Source: Thereva unica (taxonomy: Eukaryota > Arthropoda > Insecta > Diptera > Therevidae). Taken from it: a stretch of DNA of 64,000 bases. Under the pieces are notes generated by a model. That model made no database searches, was not told the origin of the DNA, and saw nothing but the letters and a program-made list of their open reading frames with translations. The stretch lies in contig OX465283.1 of assembly GCA_949987705.1 (NCBI GenBank), forward strand, positions 49,948,953 to 50,012,952, in the 5' to 3' direction. Below, in pieces: positions 11,201 to 23,789 of this stretch (positions within the stretch are counted from its first letter, which is position 1; the number at the start of each line of letters is the position of its first letter). A program made the position numbers and the translations under genes.

Positions 11201-11630
11201 AAAAAAAAGGTGGTTGAAGTGGAAATTTTAATAAAAAAAAACAAAATTTTGACTTTGATGACTCATAGCTCTGGACTTGGTGGGTTGACCCCTTGACTTT
11301 TACAGTTATAGATAGGTGAGAGTATTCTGCGTAGATTGCTGCCTTATTAATGAAAATATCTAATAAAGTTAAAAAAAATACAGTGTAATATGTAAACCTC
11401 TACCAAAATAGTTTCAAAATGCTCTAGCGGCTGATTTCCCCCCACCCATACGGTTTTTTGTTCGTCTATCCAAGACCTATCCACAGCCAGGCGTTTCGAC
11501 ATTTTAACTGATACACCCTGTATATCAGGGACTATCTTTGATAAGTCTGTGCAAATGTTAGCCTTCACCGACGTTATTTCTACTTTGGAAAATCAATTGG
11601 AAGTTTTAAGGGAACCTTTATAACACTCGA
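11201..11630. other. unassigned sequence
   Basis: No gene is supported. Near 11513 there is a CACCCTGTAT phrase, like those at about 33646 and 59082, that recurs in dispersed repeats of this window. Confidence 0.35.
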
Positions 11631-11639
11631 ACAAGCCAC

Positions 11640-12130
11640 AAAACATCAAGTTGGAAATATTCGAGGACAAAACAAAGTATATGTTCACAAAAAACGAAGA
11701 CGAAGAAGTCGATAAAATATAACGATAGACATTTACAATATAGAAACAGTAGATGAGTTTTTATACTTAGAAACAATTATAACAAAGGGTAATGATACAT
11801 TGGCCGAATATCACTCACTAATAAAAGCTACTTTGGCCTAGGAAAGCACCTAAAGCCCAAAAAAATGTTAAGGTAAACAAAATGGAAACTTTACACAACA
11901 CTTATATAGCCTGAAAGTATGAACATTGAAAAACACAACCGTATCATTGGTATGAAGATTTAAAGGAGAACCCTTAGTTCGATTTACAAAGGAATTCAGG
12001 TGGAGGGCATTTAGATAAAAAGATACAACTCGGAGTGATAAACATGTCGAATAAGGTGCGGAACGGAACCCGGCAAAGGTAGTGCTGGGGAAAGTACCGT
12101 CAGGAAAACAGAGACAGGTCTTCCTAAGAA
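11640..12130 (+). pseudogene. degenerate LINE ORF2 C-terminal fragment
   Basis: The + strand has scattered remnants of an endonuclease/reverse-transcriptase polyprotein: a stretch like NIETVDEFLYLETIITKGND, then matches to the ...NRIIGM...-like and GTRQR-like C-terminal region. The order matches the region after the RT core in RTE-type elements, but it is more diverged from the 50088 copy, so it is probably a different family. Numerous stops and frameshifts are present. Confidence 0.5.
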
Positions 12131-12439
12131 AAGATTATAGAAGACGTCAAGAATAGATATAGATTTTGAAAAATGAAAATAAAATTAAAATAAGCGCAAA
12201 AGTACCTTTTTTCGAGAAAAGATATCATCGTATCCATATGATTTTTTTCGGCTAAATAGTATCCAAAATGATACGAACGTATCCAAAGTGGCAGCACTGG
12301 TGAATGGATACGATCGGAAAGGGCTGAATTTGCTAATCTTGCATTTTCCGTTTGATAACATGAACGTGAATTTTTCAATTTGCATTTTCGGGTTTATAAC
12401 TGATAGTGTTGATAGCTTTTGATAGAGCAGTATCCCGCT

Positions 12440-13100
12440 CTATTGGCTAAACTCCAAGCTATACGTATTGACTCTGTTCTAAAAAACTGGAGTAAGAACT
12501 TCCTTTCTGGCCGTTCAACATATCATTGGATGGCGTCCACTACATCTCCGCAGGTGTTCCTCAGGGCTCAAATCTATCACCAGCTCTTTTCATAGTTTTT
12601 ATAAATGATCTACTGTCAATCCCCTCCAACTAACTCCACTGCTTTGCTGAGGACGGTACTCTACGTTACTCCTGCAAGGTGCATATTCGTAATTCAGTCG
12701 TCGATTAGGGCTACAATCCACAAGTTATACATTGTCCACGCCTAGAATACAACTCGCCTTAGCTTGGCTGGACAAGGTGCAAAGCCGCGCTCTCAAACTT
12801 AAGGCTCACTGCCAATTTCTCCAACACATACCAGACTCCCCTTAATCTATCCTGCAAAAAAAGAGCATATAGAAATGCAAAGTTTAAATTTCTCCCTTTA
12901 ATTGAAATGTTACAGGCTCCCAATACTCTGAGAAAACATAGAAGTCAGTCACTTTGTAAATCGATGAATAAAGTCTAGAAATCAAATCGCCGGGTTTGTA
13001 ATTCTAACGGATTTTAAATATTTTCCATATCCTATCTTTCTCTCTATCTGAATCAGCCGACCATGGGGCACTTTTTGGTGACCCAACGGCGCAATACCAC
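12440..13100 (+). pseudogene. degenerate non-LTR reverse transcriptase fragment
   Basis: The signature GVPQGSNLSPALF, followed by FINDLLS, is readable around 12552-12620 on the + strand. A degraded box at about 12640-12655 stands where YADD should be (F-A-E-D). Downstream are ALAWLDKVQSRALK-like remnants. This resembles RTs of the Jockey/R1 type. The catalytic motif is altered and stops are present, so it is inactive. Confidence 0.65.
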
Positions 13101-15985
13101 ATCGGATGAAAAGTAACAAAGGGGTCAAGACGGTGAACTCCGTGGACTGCACACCAAACTCTCTATGGATATAGATATTGTTCTGAATTCTTTTCTATAA
13201 ACTTACCGCATGTTAATCAACGCAATTGATGATCTAAAAAAATGACAAAAAATGCATCTTATCTCAAATCGCATCACCATAAAGTGATAGCTAACGTGCC
13301 GTTCAAGGCATTTATTCGTTAATTAACAGAGAAAAAAAACACAAAAATAAATTACAACCATTAATTAAATAAAAGTCAACAGTGCATTAATTAAGATCCC
13401 AATGAACTAAAGCCTAATAAATATTCAAAAATATTCGTTACAAACCTAAGCAATTTACTATAATTAACCTAATATCGATCAGATATAAAAAATAAGCTTA
13501 ACAAACCGCATTTAGAAAAATTTTATGTTAAAAAAACTCGATTGATGTGAGCATGAAATATGAGGAAACTGGCACCGAATTTAATTAATAAATCGGCGCC
13601 AAAGGCGATCAAATTTAATCGATCAAACGATCAGACGTTTTGTTGAAACTTCTTGAAAAGTGTTCAGAAAGAACAACTCTTAAGATGCCGAAGTTATTTC
13701 GTTAGAATACGCAGTGCACTTGCTTTTTATCTAAGTCTACCTGAATTAATTGCTGCTTAACATTTTTTTTTAACTACGAATTTCCTTGGAACAATGTAAC
13801 GTAAATGAAGATCAATTTTTAGATCTCAATCAAGTAAAAATCTTAAGGTGAGCATTATGCCATTATCATTCCAGGTAAGAATGTTGTCAAACGCGTTTTA
13901 ATGAAAAGTTTTGATTTTGATAGACTTAATAGTGATTAAGTATCGATATTGCCATTGCCATTTGTGTATAGATTGAACGATTTACGTAAACACCGTCACA
14001 CCCGCCGCCGCTCGTGCGATGGCCTGCTTTGCAGTATATATCTGTATTTTTTTATTTTTTGTTGGGTCAGGATAAGCTAATTCCAATTTCAAGGTGAACA
14101 TTGTAACCGGTTTTATTAATTTCAATAAAATTCTGATCTCTTTGCGGGGTAATTGGATCTGCAGTGGCAGCTCTTTCCGCCTCCTTTAATAATCGCTATT
14201 ATAGTGGGATACACCGGGCCCCGGCCAGGCGCTGGTTTTGTTCATAAAAATAAGCAAGTCACAATCGTGTTTAAAAATTTTTGTAATAAAAACAATTTCC
14301 TTTCGAAATTAATAAAAAACTTCTTAATAATAACGGAATTTTACATTAATTTAAGTGATCGTCATGTCTCCCATAAAGTCATATAAGTGCAACAAATAGA
14401 ACTCAATTTAAAGTCGTTTGGTAAGCAAGCAAGCACCACCTAAAAACCTGATTTCGGTAGAATCTCGTTTATCCATCAGGCATTCACCGATGCCGCCGCC
14501 ACCGGTTCGAAGACAACTCTTATTCTGGATGCAACACAAAAAAAAATTAATTAAATGACGCCAATTGAACTAAAGCAACAATCCCCTCAGGTAGTGCTCC
14601 CTGTATAAAAGAATACCTCTAGTTTAAACATACCCAGATATCAGATATCCATACAGTCTTATCCGCCACCATCCAGGTGATGGGTGAAGGAATAATTAGC
14701 AAAAAAACGTCTTGAGGAACAACGAACGACCTTGCTGGAGGCAGCTCTAAATTCTTCTCAGGTAAACACACACATTTTCCATGAAGAAGTGAACTTCACA
14801 ATCTCCAAGGTCTCCTCCACAAATAATCTGATTGCATGTAATTGGCTCGTAGCATTTTTTATGAGTGCATACCGCACACATGGCAACAGTAAACAAAAAC
14901 TACATTTTTTCATGAATATACACTGTAGGTGCTAAAGGTAAGCTTCATAGATATCTGCAAGATAAATACTACCCGAAAAAAGAAATAAAATAAAAACAAA
15001 AGCAATGTTTGTTTTGATTTTCACGGCTTTTCTGGGTGTTGGACTTTGATTTTAATTTAGAATTTTATCCAGAATACGTGGAGATTTTTTGGAGTATTTG
15101 TTTTTTTTTATCTGAATTTAATTATTCAATCACGGAAATTGTCAGAAGGGTTTTCGGAAGAGAATTTTTTACTGTTTCGAGGACGATGTTTAACAATAAG
15201 GCTGCAATTAACGTCAGGCACGAATAAGTCGCATGACATTCGGAATTCTAAAACTGAAAATTTTTGTAAATGCTTCTCCTAATTAGGTAATCAGATGTAG
15301 ACAGCTTTCTGCTAATTCTGATATAGTGTTTAAGTCATAGAGATTGAAGATTCCTAAATGGATTTGAATGCTATTCTGTTCATCATCGTGATTTCGTTTT
15401 AAGGACGAATGCCAAACTAACATGTCAAACGAAAACTTGTCATGTCATTTCTTAGTTGATTTTCGAAGGTTTGCGTCTTTGGAATAATAATTGGAAAATT
15501 TCATTTACACTTTATTTTTTTTTAATTTATGTATAAATTCTTAGAAGCCTATATTCTTAAAGATTACATAAAGCTATTTAAATAAAGTGTGAAATGTTTA
15601 GTTTAGAGAATCTATATTGATACGCAAGAACTTTTTACGTATAGACTTATTAGCCGACTTCCACTATACCGATTTTGCTCAAACTGGTTTTATATGGAAA
15701 TCGGAGTTGTAAAGGTGTGCATACAACTATAGTAAGGGGTAGCCCTTACCATACCCATTACAGAGTGCTTATTTTTACACACGATGTCATAGGAGATAAG
15801 GCCTTACTTTTTTACTTTCCTTAGAGTAGTAACTGTAAGTACTGTAAGTAGTATGGCGTGCGCCAAAACAATTGGAAATCTTAAAATCGCTTTTTCCATG
15901 TGCAGTGAGAGTCTCAAATCCCACCACGAAAGTTCATTCGAAAAGAAAAATGACACTCCGTTCGTTAAAAACCAAACTTGATCAA
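13101..15985. other. long stretch without recognised genes
   Basis: Short reading frames only. The 13200-13700 part is rich in TTAATTAA and ATCGAT words and lacks the repeats seen elsewhere, so it could be unique regulatory DNA. No other structure noted. Confidence 0.35.
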
Positions 15986-15989
15986 GACG

Positions 15990-16640
15990 GCCTTGTCGTT
16001 GAGATAATATTCCTGTAGCTGTGTGTTTATTTTGCGGGAAAAGGTAATTCCATGATATTTGCTGATGTTTAGTTGTAATTGGTGGTGGTACACCTGTCTT
16101 GCAACGAGTTTAGTTTTGTTTGAACGAAAGTTACGTCCTTTTGGTACCTTATGGCATTATAAATTTTGAGGTCATCGGCGTAGAAGAGATTCAGAATATC
16201 TTCTAGTTTATCCGACAGGTCAGATAAATATATTAAATAACTGTGGGCCTAGATGGCTACCCAGGGCAGGACCTAATACTTCAAATTTTAGTAGTTTTTT
16301 GCTTAAAATATGGTGATCAATACGATTAAAGGCTTTGCTGAAGTCTTTATAGACATAAGTAGTAGATCGAAGGTTAGAATCAAAAGATTTGTAGTAATCT
16401 ATCGTCCCTTTCTGAAACCACGTTCCTGTTCATTAAGACAGGGATTTGCCACTTTCGGGGAAGCTCGTGTAGCTCTCAAGAATGATTTATGTGTAGAAAC
16501 TGAAGACAATAGTTGCAAAAGAATGTATAACAAAGCGCCCTTGCCAGCTATCTATGGTCTTTTACGTTTTTTTTCTTCAAATACAAGCTTGGCTTACTTC
16601 CTGTGCATATCCGGCAATGTGTCTTGTATTATGGAGGTGG
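15990..16640 (-). pseudogene. degenerate non-LTR LINE fragment, family shared with 41020-42010
   Basis: On the minus strand there are GFRKGRS-like (about 16415-16435) and FYADDLKIYN (about 16155-16185) motifs, the latter retaining YADD. The segment between them is shortened. The upstream part (16440-16640) shares GGGGAAGCTCGTGTAGCTCT and the ACGTTTTTTTTCTTCAAA.AC phrase with 41820-41960, so both are copies of one element. The frame is broken. Confidence 0.65.
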
Positions 16641-17250
16641 AATGAATGAACACATTACTGGATCACAGTGGCGCCCCTTGGGACATGGCGGTCGCCCGGG
16701 CTGGCCCACCCCTAAAGCTGATACTGCTCCTGGTAGTGAAGTTGGGCAAGTTTTGAAGAAAATTTTAAGATCTCGAACATTAATCCAGAGAAATACATGG
16801 ACCAAGAGGAAGGTTTTTACAAGAACGTATTTTTTTATAAAAAGTAAAATTTCAAGGAAACTGTTCAATATTTCGCAACAAAAATTACACCATTTTTTCA
16901 GCTAGCAAGAAGCAATATTTGTACCAAATAACAAATATGTAAGTAGCTTTAAATAAAAGTTATTAACAAATTAAAAACACCTGATTTTCGACAGTTTTTC
17001 CCATTTTTCTCTATATTGTCTACCATAACCTATAACTCAATATACATCAAACGAAAGATAATTTGAATAGCTAAAACTTTATACTTGCATTTTTTTCAAT
17101 CCGAGGTCACGTTTTTCTTTTATTCGCTAAAAAACGTTTTTTTACACTTTCCGGGATTTTTTAGGTTTGGTTCGCCATTCTAAATTCCGAAAAAGAAAAC
17201 GCTATCTTCTTTAAAAAAAAATTTTCTATATGACCATATTTTTTGTTTCC
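16641..17250. other. intergenic with a GC-rich repeat-like patch
   Basis: At about 16661-16730 a GC-rich patch (GTGGCGCCCCTTGGGACATG, then GGGCTGGCCCACCCCTAAAG) stands out from AT-rich surroundings. It looks like the end of a transposon, but no partner end was found. The rest is unassigned. Confidence 0.35.
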
Positions 17251-17254
17251 TGTT

Positions 17255-17800
17255 GGCAGCTAACGCAAAAATTACATGGAGCTATTTTAGATTGATTGGA
17301 CTAATAGAGTTCAATCCAGTCAGTGAACGACTATGCTCAAATACGACTACGAGCGAAATTCTTAAACGTACATGCGGAGATGAAGGAGAAAGCGGACACG
17401 ACAAGGACACTTTGTATTATAAGCTTGAGCGCGCATGTGATACGACCCCTTCCAATGACATCAAGATGGTGATGGAAGAGATCTCAATGATAAAATTGGA
17501 AGAAAAAATTGGCGCAGACCGATCATTGGAAGGGAAAGCCTCTACAAAACTTTAAACGATAACGGACAACGTGTTATCGATTTTGCAATGAAGGACATTG
17601 ACCAATACACGTGGCAATCTCCCAGCGAAAGATAACTCATAGACAGAAAAGCAGCTTCCAGTAAGATGCTGTAGTAAGATCCTGTAGAGGTGCGAATTGT
17701 CAAGATCAGCATTAATGTTGAAAACATCATTCTCAACAAATCCAATAGGAATCTTTTAGTAAATTTGGACATCACCCGCAATTTTCATTTCTTTTAAGGT
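17255..17800 (+). pseudogene. degenerate LINE endonuclease domain
   Basis: The + strand keeps the order of an APE-type endonuclease from RTE-like elements: NPVSERLCS, then a KDTLYYKLERA stretch, then DIKMVM-E (the position of the usual GDFN), then NDNGQRVIDFA and a TWQSP remnant near 17600-17630. The active-site Asp/Asn of the GDFN motif is lost and stops follow 17553. A fragment only. Confidence 0.6.
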
Positions 17801-18884
17801 GTTTTATGAGGCACGGATTTTTACAGTGGAAAATTGGACCACATTACAATTTTACCTATACGACTTTGTGTTTTTCTACGTAATATAAATTTATAAGTTT
17901 AAATAAAAGTTTAAAAGCTATAATGTAGCAAATAAATTCACCCAAGAAACTATTCATTTAAAATTTGCATACATATTGCATAGTCACAATTAGCATACAT
18001 ATATGCAACCGCATTGGTTAGTTCACAATTATAAAGAATAATTTCCATATTTCCACAAAAATCACGGTTTGACTTCCTTATCCTGCTGTTTTCTAACACG
18101 CATTAATTAAATAATATATGAAAAAGTTTCACATATAGATCTTTTCCTGATGATATCACAGCATGAGTCACAGCACTTCACTCTAGATTCTTATGTTTTG
18201 TGACATTTTCTATCAGGTAACCTCAGCATTACGGCATACCTGTACAATGTTGTCACTTAATGCTGGTAACCTAAAGAAATTATCGCCCACACATTATTAC
18301 ACTCGCCTTCACTCACGGACATTTATAAAAGGCGTCAGGCCATTCCCAAAAGTGGATGTTTTTATCTTGATTTAAAGGTTCATGATTGCTCTACAATGTT
18401 GCTGTTTGTTATCTTAATTATTCGTAATTTATTATGTTAATTTACGCAAGATAAATTAGATCAAGATCAGCAGTTTCATAATGATGCCTTGTACATGTTT
18501 ATGTAATGAAGGAAGCTAGCAAAGTAAAGTAACTTAAAAGTTAGTGAATATGCTAGATACTATTTTACTAATAATTTTAATTATTTTGTACTTTAATTGG
18601 TTATTTTGGGTTTTTAAGATATTTGTTTCAAGATTCAATTCCTTGTAAGTGGTCGTTTTTATGAATCTCCATCAACTATATTCTGATTTCATTCGAGGTC
18701 AATTCCCTTCTGATGTTATTTTTTAATCCTAATACTCCTTCAACGGCTTCACAGTAACTGAACTTGATGTCGAATGTCGAAATTTCTATCATCTTTTCCT
18801 CGTTCTTCAAGGCCGTGATGTATTTCTTTTTATTCCACACGATTCGACCGACAGAGAGAGATCATCGCAGTATTGGAAACATAT
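17801..18884. other. AT-rich intergenic stretch
   Basis: No supported genes or repeats shared with the rest of the window. Confidence 0.4.
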
Positions 18885-19130
18885 CCTTCGTTTTCGCAGG
18901 TTCGAGCAAATTGGTGAACTGAACTTTTAAATAATCTCAGTTTGCACATAATCTGGATTCGAACTGAAGTTAAAGGTAAAAGCTCGCTCGAAAGAGAGTA
19001 ATCAACTGGAATAATGGAATGCTATTCCAGTGAGCTTTTGCATTTCTAACTTCTGGAGAAAAAGCAACAACAATTTCAAGCACGAACTGACCATGAACTG
19101 GACTTTAGTCGGCAACGCCACTTATATGGA
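18885..19130 (+). mobile_element. CTTCACCGG-type MITE, copy 3
   Basis: This shares AAAGCTCGCTCGAAAGAGAG, ATTCCAGTGAGCTTTTGCA and AAGCAACAACAATTTCAAGC with the copy at 5495, in the same orientation. Both are followed by CCACTTATA.GGATT, so the repeat may extend beyond 19130. The right terminus (GTCGGCAACGCC) is diverged. Confidence 0.65.
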
Positions 19131-19487
19131 TTAAACATTATTGAAGCGGGGTTTCCACTTAGCTGACTACCAGCGCTGGTTGTACTGCTGGTGGGTTGTA
19201 GCTAGCAGCTGGCAGCCATCCGGTTTTTGGAAATTTACTAGGATTCCCTAGAAAAAACTAGTGGGATGTTGTGCCTAGAGACTAGCCACTAATTACGCTT
19301 TTTCATGGCATTTGTTTCTGTTGAATAACACTTCAGAATGGATGACCATAAAAAATCAAGAAAATGATATTTTTTCACTTTTGATTAAGTAAATGTTTAT
19401 GTTCTCCTGAGTATCATTATTAACTAATATAATTTAGTGATAGATTCAAAGCATGTTCAACCGAAGTAAAACAAATTATATTTCACC

Positions 19488-19552
19488 CTTGCGCAGCCGA
19501 GGATTGAGCTTGGTTCCCCGGGATAGGATTCCAGCGCCTTAGCCCTAGGCTA
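19488..19552 (-). repeat. tRNA-like sequence, probably SINE head or tRNA pseudogene
   Basis: In reverse complement there is an A-box-like GGTAGCCTAGGGCTAAGGCG and, about 35 bp on, a degraded B box (CAAGCTCAATCCT). The head resembles that of the SINE family at 55397 and 62906, but the SINE body is absent. The acceptor stem does not pair, so I do not call it a functional tRNA. Confidence 0.45.
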
Positions 19553-20685
19553 CCGATATATGTATGTGTACTTTATTTGAAATCTCTTTTTTGTCATTAA
19601 ATATATTTCCGGCTGGAAATTCCAGACCATTTTCTCAGTTTTAGGTCTCTTGATCAAGAGCTACAATTTGAGATATGGCCCAAGTCTGTAGCGACAGTAC
19701 TTTCAGAGATGAAAGAAGGTCACAGACGGACAGACAGACAGATGGACAGAGCCTCTGTATAAGCTTTTCTTTTTGAAAAATCTAAAAATAACCAAGAAAG
19801 ACTTTGAAAAGAAAAATATAAAGAATAGAAGATCTATACCAAATTTTAGCTCTCTGAGGGTTATCACTGGGGCCGTGTTCCGTGAAAAGGTGATAACAAA
19901 CAGCAAAGCCAAGGTCGATTTAGTAGCAACTCTGTTCACCTTAAAGTCTTCTTTACCCGAAACTGATACGCTACCCCCAGTTCTGGCCATTCAATGGACA
20001 GCGTAAGGTGAAGAGAGACCTCACTCCCAAGCTATACAAGCTATTGTAAGTTACTGTAGGCCTTCCGGGGAGCTTATCTGGTGCAAAAGAGTTTATTTGC
20101 TATGAGGTGCATAAATACTTGATTTAGGAACACAATGATCCCGGACAGATTTTTGATAACCGAAGATACAGAATATTGATAACCAACTGATTAAGCGAAA
20201 AGTGCCAGTTTATTTTTTTGTGATAAAATGGGATATCCTGCGGTTTTCTAATTACGTTTCAGCGAATTCCGGAGAGAGAAGAAATAAATAAAAAACACTT
20301 TGCCCATTAATTTTTTGTGAATATTATGACAGTATTTGTGCCCTGAGCACATGACACGAAATTTAACAAAATTTGAGTTCGATGACAAAAGGGGCTTATG
20401 AATGAACGAGAGGACTACCCTTTTCGGGTCCATGAATTTGTGCGGAAATACTTCAGATGATCAGTCCATTATTACATGTCAGTGGCAAAATCTAGAAATA
20501 ACAAATCTGCCATCTTCATACAAAAAATTCACCCCGTTAGGTGTGTGGGTGCATATATAAACATCACTGCTGAGTACAATTCAATGCATGAATCAGCTTG
20601 ACAAAGCCAGATTCTCTCTCTTCGATAAAGTATGCAGAAGGTGAGTCAGTAAATAAAAAATATTATCCGATCGTTATACTTCGTT
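19553..20685. other. intergenic, no gene supported
   Basis: A short GACA-type microsatellite lies at about 19727-19745. The two antiparallel frames at 19703-20006 are shadows of each other and show no known domain. Confidence 0.4.
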
Positions 20686-20689
20686 TGAG

Positions 20690-21055
20690 AGAAAATTCCT
20701 CGAAAAAGACCGGTTTTGTGGATAGAAACCTAAAGGATTTTCCACCACGAAAGCGCACCATCTCATGAGACTATCCTTGTGAACGAATTTCTATCCAAAA
20801 ACTCTACAGATTTTATCGAACAGTCGCCGTATTCCCTGATATGGTTCCGGTCGACTTTTTTCTTTTTCCAAAACGCACTTCACTTCGACCAGTTTTCAGT
20901 CGATAGATGACATAAAAGCATATTTGCGGCGAGTACTGAGATCCATTCCAAAAAATGAGTTTAAAAAATGTGTTGATTATTTGGCTATTCATTGGCGTAA
21001 GTGTATTAGTTCGAGAGGGGCCTACTTTGAAGACGATACAATCAACTTGGATTAA
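20690..21055 (+). pseudogene. degenerate mariner transposase C-terminus
   Basis: Across two frames the + strand shows SPYS..., VPVDFFLFPK-like and FQSIDDIKAYLRRVLRSIPK segments, then KNEFKKCVDYLAIHW and GAYFEDDTINLD. This is the order found in mariner-family transposases, from the ...PYSPDLAPxDFFLFP motif (holding the last catalytic Asp) to the C-terminus. The N-terminal DNA-binding part is not recognisable. Several frameshifts, one through the catalytic motif, make it non-functional. Confidence 0.75.
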
Positions 21056-21399
21056 TAATACATATTTTGTATTTCATTGACCAATTACTTTCCTGTTATA
21101 GTTGTACTTTGCATTTCGAACAAAAAGCACTTGGCTCCCCCTAGAATAATTCTCTAGTTACGGCCATGTGTAAAGGACTTGTCAGACTTGATCGAAAAGA
21201 CCAAATGTTTTGTAAATACTAGAAATTCTGGGATGAACTTAGATTTTAAGGACATGGGAAAAAAAGTGTTGATAACGTAGATTTATAAAAAGTGTTCGGA
21301 TTTTGACCAATGATATCTTGATTCTGCTGAATTCAGAAAAGGTAACTTCATTTCAACGACTTTATCAGATATTAGAAAAACTAATCAATTGTGTTCCTT

Positions 21400-21862
21400 A
21401 GCCGAAGTTTTTTCAGTAACACAAAAAAACGGAAAAAACGGCTCGATCGAATATTTTTATAAATCTTGTCGATACATATTTTCGTTAATACGTTTCGAAT
21501 GGCACCCTAACAAAATATCATCGGTCATATCATATCTAGTTCGCACGTTATCGTGCAGGTACAAAAATTATGTGTGTTGCTTAACCAAAAAATCGACCGA
21601 CCGAACTTTATGAATATCTTTGAAATTATTCATACATTCGTTAAAACGCGCCACCGATCGGGACCTCAACGAAGTCGGTATCATATTTGACTTGCGTGAT
21701 ATCGTGCAGGTGCAAAAATCACGTTCGTCGTTTAAACAAAAAACGGCTCGACCAAATTTTATGAAAATCGTTTCAGATCATATTAAGGTTAATACACTTC
21801 GAATAGCACCTCGACCTCAACGAAGTCAATATCTTTTTTGGTTCGCGCGATATTGCAGTTTT
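21400..21862 (+). repeat. about 130-bp periodic repeat, copy 2 (three units)
   Basis: At least three consecutive units are visible, each with a GCACG/GCGTG/GCGCG-type start to GATATCGTGCAGGT or a similar phrase, then AAAAA.GGCTCGACC-like, then a poorly conserved TTTCAGATCATAT-like part. Spacing between the GATATCGTGCAG-type landmarks is about 130-160 bp. Homologous to 1095-1290 and 27655-28000. Confidence 0.6.
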
Positions 21863-23787
21863 TAATAATAATTAATAATTAACCAAAGTTCTGAAATACT
21901 GGAGCTGCCCCCTCTTCGAGCAAGATACTCAGTTGAAGTAAAAAACTTTGGTTTATTTAGAAAAATCTAACAAGTTAGCATCGTTCGGTAATTAACTACG
22001 ATCGTCCATTAATTACATGAAGCGTATAGGGGGAGGAGGTCGAGTCGAATCGCACCCAATCTCATATGGGGAAAGGTGCAGTCTCGGCAAATATCACGTA
22101 ACTGTTTTTCCGCAAGAAACAGTGTAAAATTTCGAGGAAACGAAGTTAAATTAAATAAAACAGAGTCAATAAAGTATTTTGACATTAACATTTAATATAA
22201 TTTCAAAGTGGAGTTAATCGATTTGGCAAATGAAGCGTTCAATTTACAAAAGCTTAAGCCGCTGGTATCTTCTCTCCTATATCCTAAAAGGTATAGCGGC
22301 ACCACGCAACAGTCCTATCAAATTACATGAAATTTTATTACTTCAATTAATAACTATGTACATTAAATGAGTCCCAAAATTGCCGTCAATAAATAAACTA
22401 AAGTATGCGGAAACTGCACTTACCTTCGTTAATCCTTGCCCCTTATTGAGCTTTTATTCCGGATTAACGGTACTCCATCCCCAATGATTTACAAACTTAA
22501 TCCGATATTGATTTTCTCAATCATTACACAAATATCAAGTCCTTAGCCCGATAGTGTCACGGCCATTAAATTGCGTCAATATAGTAATTAAATTGGCCGA
22601 AGATGCATGCACCAGGAACCGATGTTGACCGGTGACCAAGCCCAAGTCCAAGACCGCTTTATGGCCAGATAATGGACGGTTATTCTCCTGGTGCATGTGG
22701 AATAAATTCCTCCTGCAAGTCAAAGAAGCCTCATAAAAGTTTTGTTGTCATCTAAAATTAATGGCATTGAGATTCTGTGAGGAGTTTAACACAAGTCTGG
22801 CGAAAATGCGAAATGGCGCAGTATTCGCAAGGCGCCAAACAATTTTTGCACCTTTTTAGTGATATTTTTAGATCCTATTGTGCACCGGGGCAAGAGCAGG
22901 TAAAGTAACATACAAAAGGCTGAAAGCGGCCAGTAGCGAATAGAATAATGGAGGTAGGAGCTGAGCGTAATTGATTGGGTTTTATTGAATTCTCGACTGC
23001 GTCCTTGAGTTTGGATTTTATTTGCGAAAATGAATAAAATTGAAGAGTTTTATATAAATGGCGAAATTTTATGCTTGATGGCGATGAGTTTAGATGATTT
23101 CTTGTGAATACAATGTTTGCAAAAACGTGAGAAAGTTCCTACTACGTGGTATTACAACGATATCAAAACATCTAAATGTTTTTGATGTCATGGCGTTTTG
23201 TCTGCCAGAGATCATTGTTTGAAAAGAAATTAGAAATACAAAAGACGCTTATGGGGAATTATTGTGTTTGGAAGCAAATCCAGAAGAGGCGCAGAAAATT
23301 AAGCTCAAAATGTGTTTCCCCTCCGAGAATGAAAAATTCGTTTATTTATATCTTAAGATACACTCTATATGCCCTTAATCCAACAGATAAAACCAAACCA
23401 GTCCTAATAATATCTACAGATAAATGTAGTATACACTAAATAGAAAATAATATACACTATAATTACTTCACGTGATGGCAAAAAACAACTCAGTGGACTT
23501 AATTTTAAGAATTAAACCTGTTGTCTTATCTGTAAGATGTAACCAGGAACATAAAAGAATGTGTGGGGTCGACCCACCACACCTGGTGAGATGTCGTGAG
23601 ATTTGGCTCGACCCCCCTCTCCTCCTCAATTTTTCAAATTTTTACAAATCTAGTATTTACGCATTTGAAGTGTAAATACGTTTATCTGTGCTTGATTACA
23701 TTTATTTGAAAAACATAATTTGTCTTACCATAAAATCTTCCCAGCACCAGCTCAACATGCACCCAATATTTTGTTTTTTTTTTATAT
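21863..23787. other. intergenic; possible unique conserved-type DNA at 22440-22740
   Basis: No gene is supported. 22440-22740 is less AT-rich, shares no repeat with the rest of the window, and contains an 11-bp inverted pair (CATGCACCAGG at 22605-22615 and CCTGGTGCATG at 22688-22698) about 70 bp apart. It might be a regulatory element or a small MITE. Confidence 0.35.
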
Positions 23788-23789
23788 TA

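Noticed and set aside
19703..20006. Pair of antiparallel frames of 77 and 95 codons
   Set aside because: They overlap almost fully, are AT-driven at one end and show no known domain. I could not support either.
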